DNA of 43,599 nucleotides from an uncultured Campylobacter sp. (GCF_938045775.1 NZ_CALIBH010000179.1:1-43599), one strand, 5' to 3'; shown: positions 9,272 to 18,992, counted from the stretch's first letter. Notes: a model not told the origin generated them from the letters alone. Translations and numbers: made by a program.

Positions 9272-10408
9272 ATGACGAAAAGAAAAATTTTAATAGTATT
9301 TGGGACGCGCCCGGAAGCCATTAAGATGGCTTTGTTGATAAAGGAATTTCAAAAGTACGCGGAATTTGAAGTGAAGGTTTGCGTCACGGCGCAGCACAGA
9401 CAGATGCTAGATCAGGTGCTTGAATTTTTTGAGATCAAGCCTGATTTTGATCTAAATTTAATGAAGCAGGCTCAGGATCTATACGACGTCACGTCGGGGG
9501 TGCTGCTCGGCATGCGCGGGATATTCGAGCGCTACAAACCGGACATCGTATTTGTCCACGGCGATACGACTACGACAAGCGCGGTATCGCTAGCCGCATT
9601 TTATCAAAAGATCGATGTGGCGCACGTCGAAGCGGGTCTTAGGACGCACGATATCTATTCGCCGTTTCCAGAGGAGATAAATAGGCAGATCACCGGCTTG
9701 ATAGCCAAATATCACTTTGCGCCGACCATCGATGCTAGAGACAATCTATTAAAAGAAGGCAAAGATTCAAAAAATATAATCGTTAGTGGTAACACCGTTA
9801 TAGACGCGCTTTTGTGGACGATAGATAAAATCGAAAACAACGAGCTGCTAAAAAATAAAATTTTATCCTTTATAAATTCCAAATATAAGCTTAGTGATAG
9901 AAAATTTATTCTCGTTACAGGACACAGACGAGAGAATTTCGGAGAAGGCTTTGTTAATATTTGTGAGGCCTTACGTGAAATAGCGCTAAAAAATGAAAAT
10001 ATCGACATCGTTTACCCCGTGCATCTAAATCCAAATGTAAGAAAGCCTGTGGGAGAAATTTTATCGGGCATTTCGAATATATTTTTAATTGATCCGCTAG
10101 AGTATGATAGTTTCGTCTATCTTATGAGCAAGTCATATATGATAGTAACAGATAGTGGCGGCATCCAGGAGGAGGCACCGAGCCTTTGCAAGCCCGTTTT
10201 AGTTATCAGAGAAACTACCGAAAGACCTGAAGGGATAAGAGCAGGATGCGTTAAGCTTATCGGCACCAAGCGCGAAAATATAATAAAAGAGGTGCAAAGA
10301 TTATTAAATTTAAAAGACGAATATGATAAAATGAGTAAAAGTGTAAGCCCATATGGTGACGGTAAAGCTTGTAAAAAAATACTGGAATTTTTAAAAGGAA
10401 TATTGTGA
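9272..10408 (+). CDS. wecB: UDP-GlcNAc 2-epimerase (non-hydrolysing)
   Basis: Interconverts UDP-GlcNAc and UDP-ManNAc in the cytoplasm, the first committed step toward UDP-ManNAcA. The 378-residue length is normal. Family motifs are intact: FGTRPEAIKMA at the N-terminus, FVHGDTTTTSA, HVEAGLRT, FPEEINRQ, VTGHRREN, and SGGIQEEAPSL near the C-terminus, covering the catalytic acids and histidine. AGGA lies seven bases before the ATG. The stop overlaps wecC (GTGA), so the two are translationally coupled. The middle of the gene has normal Campylobacter composition, while the start and last third are AT-richer. First gene of the main polysaccharide operon. Confidence 0.95.
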   Translation: MTKRKILIVFGTRPEAIKMALLIKEFQKYAEFEVKVCVTAQHRQMLDQVLEFFEIKPDFDLNLMKQAQDLYDVTSGVLLGMRGIFERYKPDIVFVHGDTTTTSAVSLAAFYQKIDVAHVEAGLRTHDIYSPFPEEINRQITGLIAKYHFAPTIDARDNLLKEGKDSKNIIVSGNTVIDALLWTIDKIENNELLKNKILSFINSKYKLSDRKFILVTGHRRENFGEGFVNICEALREIALKNENIDIVYPVHLNPNVRKPVGEILSGISNIFLIDPLEYDSFVYLMSKSYMIVTDSGGIQEEAPSLCKPVLVIRETTERPEGIRAGCVKLIGTKRENIIKEVQRLLNLKDEYDKMSKSVSPYGDGKACKKILEFLKGIL

Positions 10409-11595
10409 AAAAAGTTTGCATATTAGGTCTTGGGTATATAGGACTACCGACGGCGGCGCTTTTGGCAAATAGGGGCTATAAAATCCACGGCGTTGATGTA
10501 GTGCAGAGCGTCGTAGATACGATCAATGAGGGTAAAATTCATATCGTCGAGCCAGAACTTGACGTATTTGTTAAAAAAGCAGTGCAGAGCGGAAATTTAA
10601 AAGCAGACGTTAAGCCTGATTTCGCAGACGTTTTTATCATAGCTGTTCCGACGCCGTTTCGAGACGGATACGTGCCAAATATCGATTATGTCATAAGTGC
10701 GGCAAAATCTATAATACCATATGTAAAAGACGATAATATGGTCGTTTTAGAATCCACTTCGCCGGTAGGTACTACCGAAAAGATAGGTGAAATTTTAAAA
10801 AATGGCGGTGTTGATATTTCTAAAATTTATATCGCTCATTGCCCTGAGAGAGTTTTGCCCGGTAAAATTTTAAAAGAACTCACCCAAAATGATAGGATCG
10901 TGGGCGGAACTACAAAAATTGCTACTAAAAAAATAGCGGAATTTTACGCAGAATTCGTAGAAGGCGAAGTTTTACAGACTGACTCGAAAACTGCAGAGAT
11001 GTCAAAGCTTACAGAGAATTCTTTCCGCGACGTAAACATAGCCTTTGCAAACGAGCTTAGCATTTTGTGCGATAAATTCGGCATTAACGTCTGGGAGCTT
11101 ATCTCGCTAGCAAATCGCCATCCGCGAGTTAATATTTTAAGCCCGGGCTGCGGCGTAGGTGGGCACTGCATAGCGGTCGATCCATGGTTTATAGTGCATG
11201 CGGGCGGCTACGAAGCGAGGTTGATCAAATCCGCAAGAGAGGTCAATGATCACAAAGCTGAGTGGTGTATAGAAAAGATCAAAAACGCCGCTTTGAAATT
11301 TGAGCTGCAAAACGGCAGAAAGCCTAAAGTCGCGTGCATGGGGCTTGCTTTTAAGCCCGACATCGACGATTTGCGAGAGTCGCCTGCACTAAATATAACC
11401 AAGCGCCTGATCGCAGACGGCGTCGATGTGGTTGCTGTAGAGCCTAATATCAAGGCTCATAAAGATTTTGAGATAGTGGATTATAAAAAGGCTATCGAAA
11501 TTTCGGATATTATCGTATTTTTGGTAGGACATAAGGAATTTAAAGGGCTGAAAATAGAAAAAGAAGTTTTGGATTTTTGCGGAATTTGTAAATGA
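10405..11595 (+). CDS. wecC: UDP-N-acetyl-D-mannosamine dehydrogenase
   Basis: NAD-dependent four-electron oxidation of UDP-ManNAc to UDP-ManNAcA, supplying an acidic amino sugar for a surface glycan. 396 residues. The N-terminal Rossmann fold begins ILGLGYIGLPTAA; ESTSPVGTTE and AHCPERVLPG follow. The catalytic cysteine sits in CGVGGHCIAVDPW around residue 255, and the C-terminal UDP-binding domain has GLAFKPDIDDLRESPA. It starts at GTG inside wecB's stop, and its own TGA overlaps the acyltransferase ATG. WecC and the UDP-glucose dehydrogenase family are close relatives; the adjacent wecB makes the ManNAc assignment the best choice. Confidence 0.93.
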   Translation: MKKVCILGLGYIGLPTAALLANRGYKIHGVDVVQSVVDTINEGKIHIVEPELDVFVKKAVQSGNLKADVKPDFADVFIIAVPTPFRDGYVPNIDYVISAAKSIIPYVKDDNMVVLESTSPVGTTEKIGEILKNGGVDISKIYIAHCPERVLPGKILKELTQNDRIVGGTTKIATKKIAEFYAEFVEGEVLQTDSKTAEMSKLTENSFRDVNIAFANELSILCDKFGINVWELISLANRHPRVNILSPGCGVGGHCIAVDPWFIVHAGGYEARLIKSAREVNDHKAEWCIEKIKNAALKFELQNGRKPKVACMGLAFKPDIDDLRESPALNITKRLIADGVDVVAVEPNIKAHKDFEIVDYKKAIEISDIIVFLVGHKEFKGLKIEKEVLDFCGICK

Positions 11596-12690
11596 GTTTT
11601 CAAAAAGTAATAGATAGAGATAACCACCTAAATTTTTTTAGATTACTTTTTGCTTTACAAGTGGTATATATGCACTCGACGGAATGGCTAAAAATACCGC
11701 TTTTATGGGGGGGGGCACGTGGATAAGTTTCTTAGGCTATTTCCCGGCGTTCCATTATTTTTCCTGGTTTCGGGATTTTTAATTACCGATAGTTACTTAA
11801 ATAGCGGCAATTTAAAAGAATATTTTATAAAAAGAGCGCTTAGGATATATCCGGCTCTATTTGTAAATATTTTAGTACTTGAGTTAGCTATGTACGTGGG
11901 CAAAAATTTTAATGATATCTCGGTATTAAAATACGTGGAATACTTCGTGCTCTATGTCATTACCGCCGCTTCAGGCATAGCGGGCTTTATAATTGGTATA
12001 AAAAACGGTGCTTTATATAATTATGACGGCTTTTTTAGCTCTTATCCGAGCGGCGTTTTATGGACACTTAGCGTCGAATTATCGTTTTATATCGTCCTTC
12101 CATTTATTTTGTGTATTAGAAAGGTGATAATAAGAAATTTATTGTTAGTTTTCCTATTTTTTACATCAATGATAATTCCAGCAATCGCCGATGAAAATTT
12201 TTACTCCGCTTCAAATTTAAATAAGCTTCTTGAGCTGATATGCTTGCCGTTTTTGTGGATATTTATCATCGGCATGGTCATGAGGCTTTATTGGCTGGAT
12301 ATAAAAAAATATCTCGTAGGCTACGGCTTATATTATATTGCGCTCTATTTGATATTTTGTTTTGCGGCTATAGAGTTTGGAAGAGGGCTTGGAGATTATA
12401 AGAGAGGCTTGGAAATTTCTACTGTATTTCAAATTTTCCTTTTGGCGCTAGTGATCTTTAGCATGGCTTTTTCCTACACAAATTTAAAGATAGCTAGAAG
12501 CACCGATCTCTCTTATAGTACATATCTTTATCATATGCTGATAGTTCAAATTTTAATTAGTCTGGGCTTTGGCGGCTCTTTATGGCTATATCTCATAGTG
12601 GTGGCCGCGACGCTCACGGTAGCTTGCGTTTCTTGGAATTTTATAGAAAAGCCGGCATTGAAATTAAAACAAATAAAGGTCGTAAAATGA
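11592..12690 (+). CDS. Phase-variable acyltransferase 3 (O-acetylase), OFF in this sequence
   Basis: Integral-membrane acyltransferase of the OafA/YrhL family, expected to O-acylate the glycan. Translation from ATG 11592 (ATGA overlap with wecC) gives MSFQKVIDRDNHLNFFRLLF and VVYMHSTEW, the family's basic-residue-then-histidine motif in the first helix, then enters a run of nine G (11707-11715) and stops at 11724-11726 after 44 residues. The rest of the family sequence (FLVSGFLITDSY, LWTLSVELSFYIVLPF, TYLYHMLIVQ) continues one frame away to 12690. With eight G the frames join into a 365-residue protein. The architecture is the classic Campylobacter poly-G contingency gene. The stop overlaps the next start (ATGA), so the switch may also influence downstream translation. 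Confidence 0.88.
11707..11715 (+). repeat. G9 homopolymer (phase-variation tract)
   Basis: Nine consecutive G inside the acyltransferase gene. The current length puts a stop 11 bases downstream; G8 or G11 restores the full frame. Slipped-strand length change at such tracts is well known in Campylobacter surface-structure genes. Confidence 0.9.
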
Positions 12691-14816
12691 TACAAGCAAT
12701 AGTTAAAAAAGGTAAGGTTTTAGCGGAGCAGATACCGGCTCCGAGCGTTTCAAAGGGATGCGTTCTTATAAAAGTAGTAAATAGCTGCATATCGGCGGGC
12801 ACCGAGATAAGCGGCGTATCAAATAGCGGTAAGAGTCTGATCAGAAGGGCTTTGGAGCAGCCGGAGAACGTAAAAAAAGTCATCAATATGGTGAAATCCG
12901 ACGGCATAGCCAGCGTCTATGCGAAGGTAAAGGGCAAGCTTGATAGCGGAAATCCGACCGGCTATTCGCTTAGCGGCGTCGTCATAGCGGTCGGAGAGGG
13001 CGTTTCAAATTTTGAGATCGGTGAGCGCGTCGCCGCAGCCGGTGCAGGGCTTGCGAATCACGCAGAATACGTAGACGTGCCTAAAAATTTAGTTATGAAA
13101 ATGCCGCAGGATATGGACTTTGAGCGGGCTTGCACCGTGACGCTCGGCGGCATAGCGATGCAAGGCGTTAGGCGGATCGATCTAAGGCTGGGCGAGACCT
13201 GCGTAGTCGTGGGAGCTGGGATTTTAGGGCTTCTTGCGGTGCAGATGCTTAAAATTTCAGGCGTAAGGGTTGCGGTCAGCGATTTTGACGATAGGCGCTT
13301 GCAGATAGCTAAAGAATACGGCGCCGAGCTAACTATCAATCCTTCAAAGGAAAATTTGCTAGACGTCGTTTCGTCTTGGAGCGGCGGATACGGCGCCGAT
13401 GGAGTGCTATTTACCGCCGCTACGAGCAGTAGCGAGCCGCTATCGCAAAGCTTTCAGATGTGCAAGAAAAAGGGCAGAGTGGTGCTCGTAGGCGTTGCCG
13501 GCATGCAGATCAATAGAGAGGATATGTATAAAAAGGAGCTCGATTTTCTCATCTCCACCTCTTATGGTCCCGGTCGCTACGACAAGAGCTACGAAGAGGG
13601 GGGGCTTGATTATCCGTTTAGCTACGTCAGATGGACTGAAAATCGAAATATGAGCGAGTATCTAAGGCTGGTAAATGAAAATTTGATAAAGCTGGATAAA
13701 CTCATAGACGCAAAATATCCTATCGAGCAGGTAACGGAGGCGTTTGAGTCGCTACAGACTTCGCAGAATAAGCCGCTTATGGTTTTGCTCGACTACGGCG
13801 AGGCAAATTTAGCCGAGCTTGATAGCTATCTAAATCACGATAAAAAAATCATCATAAGCTCCGCGCCAGTAAACAGGGACGTGATAAATGTCGCGTTCGT
13901 AGGCGTCGGTGGATTTGCCACAGGGATGCACCTGCCTAATATCTCAAAGCTTACGGACAAGTATAAAATTTATGCGATCATGAACCGAAGCGGACATAAG
14001 GCAAAGGCGGTGGCGCAGCAATACGGAGCGAACTACGCTACTTCAAATTTAGACGATATTTTAAATGACAAAAACGTTGATCTGGTGATCATCTCCACAA
14101 GGCACGATAGCCATGCGGAGCTTACTTTAAAGGCGCTTGAAGCGGGCAAAAACGTATTTGTAGAAAAGCCGCTTGCGACAAATAAAGATGAGCTGGAAAA
14201 GATAAAGAAATTTTACGCTGAGGGAGGCGACAAGCCCCTTTTATTCGTAGGATTTAACAGGCGATTTAGCGCCTATGCGCAGGAGATAAAAAAGCATACG
14301 AGCGCTAGAATAAATCCTATGATAATTAGATATAGAATGAACGCAGGTTACATACCGATGGATCACTGGGTGCACGAAAACGGCGGCAGAATGGTGGGCG
14401 AAGCGTGCCACATAATAGATCTGATGACGGCGCTAACGGGCAGCGAGATAGAGAGTATATTTTCACAGGCGATCACGCCGAGTAATGAAAAATATAGCGC
14501 CGAGGATAACAAATCCATCGTCTTAAAATACAAAGACGGTTCGGTGGCAAATATCGAGTATTTTGCAAACGGTAGCAAGGAGCTAAGCAAGGAGTTTATG
14601 GAGGTTCACTTCGACGGCAAGAGCATCGTTTTGGACGATTACAAAAGCCTAAAAGGATATGGAGTGGGCTTGAAAGAAATTTCAACGAGCGTAAGCCAAA
14701 AGGGGCAGCTCGAAGAGCTTGAGGCGCTATTTGGGGCTCTAAAAGGAAGCAAAAAAGGCTGGCCGATAGAGCTTTGGGATATGGTGCAGACGACGGAGAT
14801 TTCGTTTTTGATATGA
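12687..14816 (+). CDS. Bi-domain oxidoreductase: zinc-type MDR dehydrogenase fused to Gfo/Idh/MocA
   Basis: 709-residue cytoplasmic fusion. The N-terminal half is a medium-chain dehydrogenase (GTEISGVSNSGKSL, SGVVIAVGEGVSNFEIGERV, NAD-binding VVGAGILGLLAVQM, YGPGRYDKSYEEGG). From about residue 395 a Gfo/Idh/MocA oxidoreductase follows (VAFVGVGGFATGMHLP, ISTRHDSHAELTLKALEAG, VEKPLAT, GFNRRFSAY). Such fusions are recurrent in polysaccharide clusters beside heparinase-family genes, but the substrate is not known to me; a nucleotide sugar or glycan uronate is an inference. The start ATG 12687 (MIQAIVKKGKVL) overlaps the acyltransferase stop; an upstream in-frame ATG would intrude into that gene and is less likely. 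A G7 run at 13598-13604 lies in frame. Confidence 0.85.
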   Translation: MIQAIVKKGKVLAEQIPAPSVSKGCVLIKVVNSCISAGTEISGVSNSGKSLIRRALEQPENVKKVINMVKSDGIASVYAKVKGKLDSGNPTGYSLSGVVIAVGEGVSNFEIGERVAAAGAGLANHAEYVDVPKNLVMKMPQDMDFERACTVTLGGIAMQGVRRIDLRLGETCVVVGAGILGLLAVQMLKISGVRVAVSDFDDRRLQIAKEYGAELTINPSKENLLDVVSSWSGGYGADGVLFTAATSSSEPLSQSFQMCKKKGRVVLVGVAGMQINREDMYKKELDFLISTSYGPGRYDKSYEEGGLDYPFSYVRWTENRNMSEYLRLVNENLIKLDKLIDAKYPIEQVTEAFESLQTSQNKPLMVLLDYGEANLAELDSYLNHDKKIIISSAPVNRDVINVAFVGVGGFATGMHLPNISKLTDKYKIYAIMNRSGHKAKAVAQQYGANYATSNLDDILNDKNVDLVIISTRHDSHAELTLKALEAGKNVFVEKPLATNKDELEKIKKFYAEGGDKPLLFVGFNRRFSAYAQEIKKHTSARINPMIIRYRMNAGYIPMDHWVHENGGRMVGEACHIIDLMTALTGSEIESIFSQAITPSNEKYSAEDNKSIVLKYKDGSVANIEYFANGSKELSKEFMEVHFDGKSIVLDDYKSLKGYGVGLKEISTSVSQKGQLEELEALFGALKGSKKGWPIELWDMVQTTEISFLI

Positions 14817-16174
14817 TTGACAGTATAAAAAAAATTATTAAATCAAACTATATTTTAGAGGCATTTGCAAGAAGGCTTTATGCCATTATACCATATAGGA
14901 TTAGAAAGTTAAATAGAGAATTTTACGATTTCTATAACCTGCTTTTGAATAACGAAACAGAAAATATCAAATATATCGAAAAATATCAGTTTGAATCATT
15001 AAAGCATATTGTTGGTATCGCATACTATAAAACAACATTCTATAAAGAAAAATATGATTCTGCCGGCTTTCATCCTTCCATGTTAAATGAAATCTCTGAT
15101 TTAAAGAAAATACCGATATTAACAAAAGACGAAATAAGAAATAACTCTAAAGATATGGTGCGTAGTGACGTTTCTATAGCGCATTTAAAAAAGGCTTATA
15201 CGAGTGGAACAACTGGAAAAACATTGGAAATATATGAGGATAACAAAACTAGACTACGAGAATTAGCATCTATTTTCTATCAATGGAAGAGAATTGGTTA
15301 CGTTCCTGGCGATGGCAGAATTGAATTTAGAGGTTTTGTAGATGGCAATAAAGATTTTATTTTTCTGCCAGACGAAAGAGTTTTAAGAATTAATATTATA
15401 AAAATGGATATTCATAATATAGATATTCTTATAAAACGTATTTTAAAAACAGGATATAATTTTATTCATGGGTATCCATCGGCGATAGTTAAATTTGCAA
15501 AATTATTAAAAGAATCAGAAATACACTATCAGCCAAAAGGAATAATGCTAGCATCAGAGGTGCTATACGATTGGCAAATGAGTATTATAGATGAAGTTTT
15601 TCATTGTCAGAAAATTTCGCATTATGGCCAGTCTGAAAAAGTGGCATTAGGTGCATGGAATAACGATAGATTATATCATTTTATACCGACATATGGTATA
15701 TTTGAAACAGACTATGAAAATAAAATTATTGCAACAGGTTTTATAAATGAGGTTATGCCAATTATAAGATACCAAATGTCGGATGTAGCTGAAGGTGTTT
15801 TAAGTAGCTCAAACGATGCTCTATATCCAGTTATTAAGGATATAATCGGAAGACAGGAGGATTATACTTATAATGAAAATGGAGATTTGATTCCGCCCGC
15901 AGTCGTCACATTTCCGTTTAAGCATTTATTTTATATTAATGCTGCTAAAATTATTCAATATGAGTTAAAATTATTTGATTTAGTTCTTGAGGTAAAAGAT
16001 CAAAATATATTGTTAGATAAACGTTTTAAAGAAGAGGTAGATACGCTTGTCGTGGATTTAAAGAAAATATATGGGCAAAGTATAGATATAAATATAAGGC
16101 ATGTAGACCGGATTGATTTTGCATCAAATGGTAAGTTTAGATGGATAGAGAATAGGATAAAAAATTATGAATAG
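14813..16174 (+). CDS. PaaK/CapK-like adenylate-forming enzyme
   Basis: 453-residue protein of the phenylacetate-CoA-ligase-like (CapK) branch of the AMP-forming superfamily. Seen: KKIPILTKDEIRNN, the phosphate-binding loop AYTSGTTGKTLEIYE, IHGYPSAIVKFAKLL, ISHYGQSEKVALGAW (A5-like), a DVAEG motif, and KDIIGRQEDYTY near the C-terminal hinge. Within glycan loci these enzymes are thought to activate a carboxylic or amino acid for decoration, but the substrate here is unknown. The start ATG 14813 overlaps the preceding stop by ATGA. It opens a block of distinctly AT-rich genes reaching to about 20550, consistent with acquisition from a lower-GC source. Confidence 0.8.
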   Translation: MIDSIKKIIKSNYILEAFARRLYAIIPYRIRKLNREFYDFYNLLLNNETENIKYIEKYQFESLKHIVGIAYYKTTFYKEKYDSAGFHPSMLNEISDLKKIPILTKDEIRNNSKDMVRSDVSIAHLKKAYTSGTTGKTLEIYEDNKTRLRELASIFYQWKRIGYVPGDGRIEFRGFVDGNKDFIFLPDERVLRINIIKMDIHNIDILIKRILKTGYNFIHGYPSAIVKFAKLLKESEIHYQPKGIMLASEVLYDWQMSIIDEVFHCQKISHYGQSEKVALGAWNNDRLYHFIPTYGIFETDYENKIIATGFINEVMPIIRYQMSDVAEGVLSSSNDALYPVIKDIIGRQEDYTYNENGDLIPPAVVTFPFKHLFYINAAKIIQYELKLFDLVLEVKDQNILLDKRFKEEVDTLVVDLKKIYGQSIDINIRHVDRIDFASNGKFRWIENRIKNYE

Positions 16175-17120
16175 CAATATTTTGCATATAGGACCTATGC
16201 CGCCTCCACTTGGAGGAATATCCGTTTATCTATATAGATTATCAAGGTCCAATAATGATAGCTCTATAGGCTTTGTTAACGAAAATAATATTAATAGGAT
16301 CGATTTTATTAAATTAATTTTTTTAAATAGCGATAAAACTTTTATTTATCACTCTCCATCAATGGTAAAAAGAATTGCATTGCTTTTTTCAAAAATATTT
16401 AGAGGAAATAAATATATTATAGTTTCTCATGGAGAAGGTTTGCAAAATAGTTATAAAAATAGTAATTTTATAATGAAATTTTTATTAAAAAATGCCATTT
16501 TTAAATCAGAATATATACAGGTAGTAGGTCCTCATCTTGTAAAATTCTTACTTGATTTAGGGCTACAAAATGATAAAATCATAGTAAAAAATGCTTTTTT
16601 ACCACCTATATTGTGTGATGAAGAAAGCATATTAAAAACCTATCCGCAAGAAATTTTCGATTTTATATCAAAAAAAGATAAGTTATTGGTAGCGAATGCG
16701 TCTAGTTTGGTTTTTTATAAAAATACCGACTTATACGGACTTGATATGTGTATAGAACTCACGGCCAAGCTAAAAAATGTCTATCCAAATTTAGGGTTTA
16801 TTTTTGCGCTAGCAAACGAAAAGGTTAATACCGAGTATATAGATAAAATGCGTCTGCGTATAAAAGAGTTAAATTTAGAGGAAAATTTTTATTTTCTGAC
16901 GGGGCAAAAAGAGCTTTGGCCTATATTTAAAAAGGCTAGTCTAATGATAAGACCTACGAATGCCGATGGGTATGGTGTTAGTATTGCAGAAGCCTTATAT
17001 TTTGGATGTCCTGCGATAGCAAGCGATGTATGTGATAGGCCAGAGGGAACAATTTTGTTTAAAAATAGAAATTTAGATGATCTGTGCGATAAAACAAAAA
17101 GGGTTTTGGATGCAATGTAA
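16167..17120 (+). CDS. GT4-type glycosyltransferase
   Basis: 317-residue GT-B fold enzyme that would transfer a sugar from a nucleotide sugar to the growing lipid-linked glycan on the cytoplasmic face. The N-terminus has the common GT4 opening HIGPMPPPLGGISVYLYRL; the C-terminal half has RPTNADGYGVSIAEALYFG, matching the E-x7-E-like nucleotide-sugar site, followed by CPAIASDVCDRPEG. It is somewhat short for GT4. The start overlaps the previous gene by eight bases. Composition is AT-rich. Donor and linkage cannot be read from the sequence. Confidence 0.82.
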   Translation: MNSNILHIGPMPPPLGGISVYLYRLSRSNNDSSIGFVNENNINRIDFIKLIFLNSDKTFIYHSPSMVKRIALLFSKIFRGNKYIIVSHGEGLQNSYKNSNFIMKFLLKNAIFKSEYIQVVGPHLVKFLLDLGLQNDKIIVKNAFLPPILCDEESILKTYPQEIFDFISKKDKLLVANASSLVFYKNTDLYGLDMCIELTAKLKNVYPNLGFIFALANEKVNTEYIDKMRLRIKELNLEENFYFLTGQKELWPIFKKASLMIRPTNADGYGVSIAEALYFGCPAIASDVCDRPEGTILFKNRNLDDLCDKTKRVLDAM

Positions 17121-17200
17121 ATTTTATAAGGACTTGGTTATTGATTAATAGTTACTTATTTAAAATATTAATTTTATTATATTAAGGATGGATAAATATC

Positions 17201-18307
17201 ATGATTGATAAAGCAAAATGGTTTCTAGATAAAATTTGTCCTATCATATTGGGGATAGATGATATTACAAATTCAATATGCCATTCGCGTTTCCTAAGAG
17301 AACAGTGCGATTGCGGCTATCTTGGGCTAAATAATAATGGCATATATGATTATTTTATGAATTATCTATTAAAAAAATACCCAGAAATTAGAGTTACATA
17401 TTTTTTAGTTATGGGACCTAGCTCGGCATATCTTGATGGCGCCAAAACCGATACTATATATAAAAATGATGGCTTTTTAAGATTATTGCAAACCATTCTA
17501 GATAGATCTGATGAGATAGCATACCATGGACATAATCATGGATATTCCAATGCTACATTGATGGATAGAAAATGGTGTAGAGAATTTGAGCAGTATTCTC
17601 CGGGTGAGTATTTTAATATTATAAAAAATGATTTAGATCTTTTCAAAAAAACATTTGGCTACCAAATTTTAGGAGGAAGAACTCCATGCTATAGTTTTAG
17701 AGAAGATTTGGTTGGAGGACTAATTGACTTAAAATTTCGTTGGTGGTCCTTTGACTTTAAGCCTTTTACCAATAATATTTCTTTGAAGTATGGCGATGAT
17801 AAAATTATAGAAATGCCGTCAAATATAAGCGGCGATGCTTTTATATATGGAGGAAATGCAATAAAAAGTAAAATTAAGCACTTGCTAAATATCGTAAAGA
17901 TAGAAAAAATGATGAAAAGTAGATATGTGATTAGTATAGCGGAGCATTTTATGAATGCTAGACCAGATGGAAAGAGGCAAACACCAAATGTTTATGATGA
18001 CATAAATTCTTTAGATTTTCTTTTTGGATATCTAAGAAATAAAGATGTTTGGTATGCTACTTTTAGCGAATGTGCTAATTATTACGAGAGCTATAATAAT
18101 ACCTATATTTTAGATATGGGCGATGGAGCGTTCGAAATAAAATATAAAGGTGACTGGAAAATGTTTCTAACATTTATCTCGGAGCATAGATACCTAGAAA
18201 ACATACAAACTAAAGAAATTTATGAAGGCTTTATGAAAAATAATAGATGGTTTTTTAATGATTTGGTTGAAGGAATATATAAGGAGCGCAAGGATGTATT
18301 TCGATAG
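17201..18307 (+). CDS. Polysaccharide deacetylase-like (CE4/NodB fold) protein
   Basis: 368-residue protein with NodB-fold signatures: ILGIDDITNS near the N-terminus (catalytic/metal aspartates), IAYHGHNHGYSN (metal-binding H-x-H-x-H type), GGRTPCYSFRED (substrate-pocket R-x-P), and a later IAEHFMNARPDG. The likely reaction is removal of an N- or O-acetyl group from a sugar or glycan intermediate; absence of a signal peptide points to a cytoplasmic step. An 80-base gap separates it from the upstream glycosyltransferase, one of the few breaks in the operon. AAGGATGG lies 12 bases before the ATG, slightly far. It overlaps the next gene by 14 bases. Confidence 0.75.
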   Translation: MIDKAKWFLDKICPIILGIDDITNSICHSRFLREQCDCGYLGLNNNGIYDYFMNYLLKKYPEIRVTYFLVMGPSSAYLDGAKTDTIYKNDGFLRLLQTILDRSDEIAYHGHNHGYSNATLMDRKWCREFEQYSPGEYFNIIKNDLDLFKKTFGYQILGGRTPCYSFREDLVGGLIDLKFRWWSFDFKPFTNNISLKYGDDKIIEMPSNISGDAFIYGGNAIKSKIKHLLNIVKIEKMMKSRYVISIAEHFMNARPDGKRQTPNVYDDINSLDFLFGYLRNKDVWYATFSECANYYESYNNTYILDMGDGAFEIKYKGDWKMFLTFISEHRYLENIQTKEIYEGFMKNNRWFFNDLVEGIYKERKDVFR

Positions 18308-18992
18308 ACATTTTTCTTTGATTACCGGATATAGATTTTTATTAAAAGACGTTGTAAAATATATAGCAACAATAGATTCTTTTTTTGATTCTAAGTATAA
18401 AATTTTAGATATAGGTTGCGGAAAAAAACCATATAAGAAATTACTAAAAAAATCCGATTACGTAGGTCTTGATGTGTGTGAATGCGAATATGCAAATCCG
18501 GATATAATAGGTAGCTCTGAAAATATCCCTTGTGATAATTCTAGTTTTGATGCAATTATGACAGTTTTTGTTTTAGATGATTCTTTTTATATTAAGAAGA
18601 CTTTTTATGAAATTTCAAGAGTGCTTAAAGATGGTGGGTATTATTTCGCTCTTGAGGCGCAAAATGCAAGCATACATAATCCCCCCTTTGATTTTTTTAG
18701 ATTTGCTCCAAATGCCATGATTAAGCTAGCAAAAGAAGTAAATTTGGAACTTATAAGATATGATACGTATGGCGGAGACTTTGCAAACGTAGGCTTTTGT
18801 TTTATATCAATTATACGAAATACACTAAGTAGTCTCAGGATAGAACCCATTTTGGGTCCTATATTTTACTTACCGATAAACGTAATTTTTAGACTTTTAG
18901 ATTTAATAGGTAGATTAAAGGTATTTAAAAACAAATATAAAAATAATTCCTTGGGGTATTTCTACGTTTTTAAGAAAGTAGAGAATGCTTAA
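18294..18992 (+). CDS. SAM-dependent methyltransferase (class I)
   Basis: 232-residue Rossmann-fold methyltransferase. Motif I is ILDIGCGKKPYKKLL, followed by YVGLDVCECEYANPD (ribose-binding acidic residue), ENIPCDNSSFDAIM (motif III/IV region), and ISRVLKDGGYYFALE. Probable role: methylation of a sugar, or of a glycan terminus as a chain-length signal; the acceptor is unknown. I prefer ATG 18294 (MYFDRHFSL), which has AAGGAG nine bases upstream, over an in-frame start 36 bases earlier inside the deacetylase. The last eight bases overlap the flippase gene. A C6 run at 18681-18686 is in frame. Confidence 0.8.
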   Translation: MYFDRHFSLITGYRFLLKDVVKYIATIDSFFDSKYKILDIGCGKKPYKKLLKKSDYVGLDVCECEYANPDIIGSSENIPCDNSSFDAIMTVFVLDDSFYIKKTFYEISRVLKDGGYYFALEAQNASIHNPPFDFFRFAPNAMIKLAKEVNLELIRYDTYGGDFANVGFCFISIIRNTLSSLRIEPILGPIFYLPINVIFRLLDLIGRLKVFKNKYKNNSLGYFYVFKKVENA

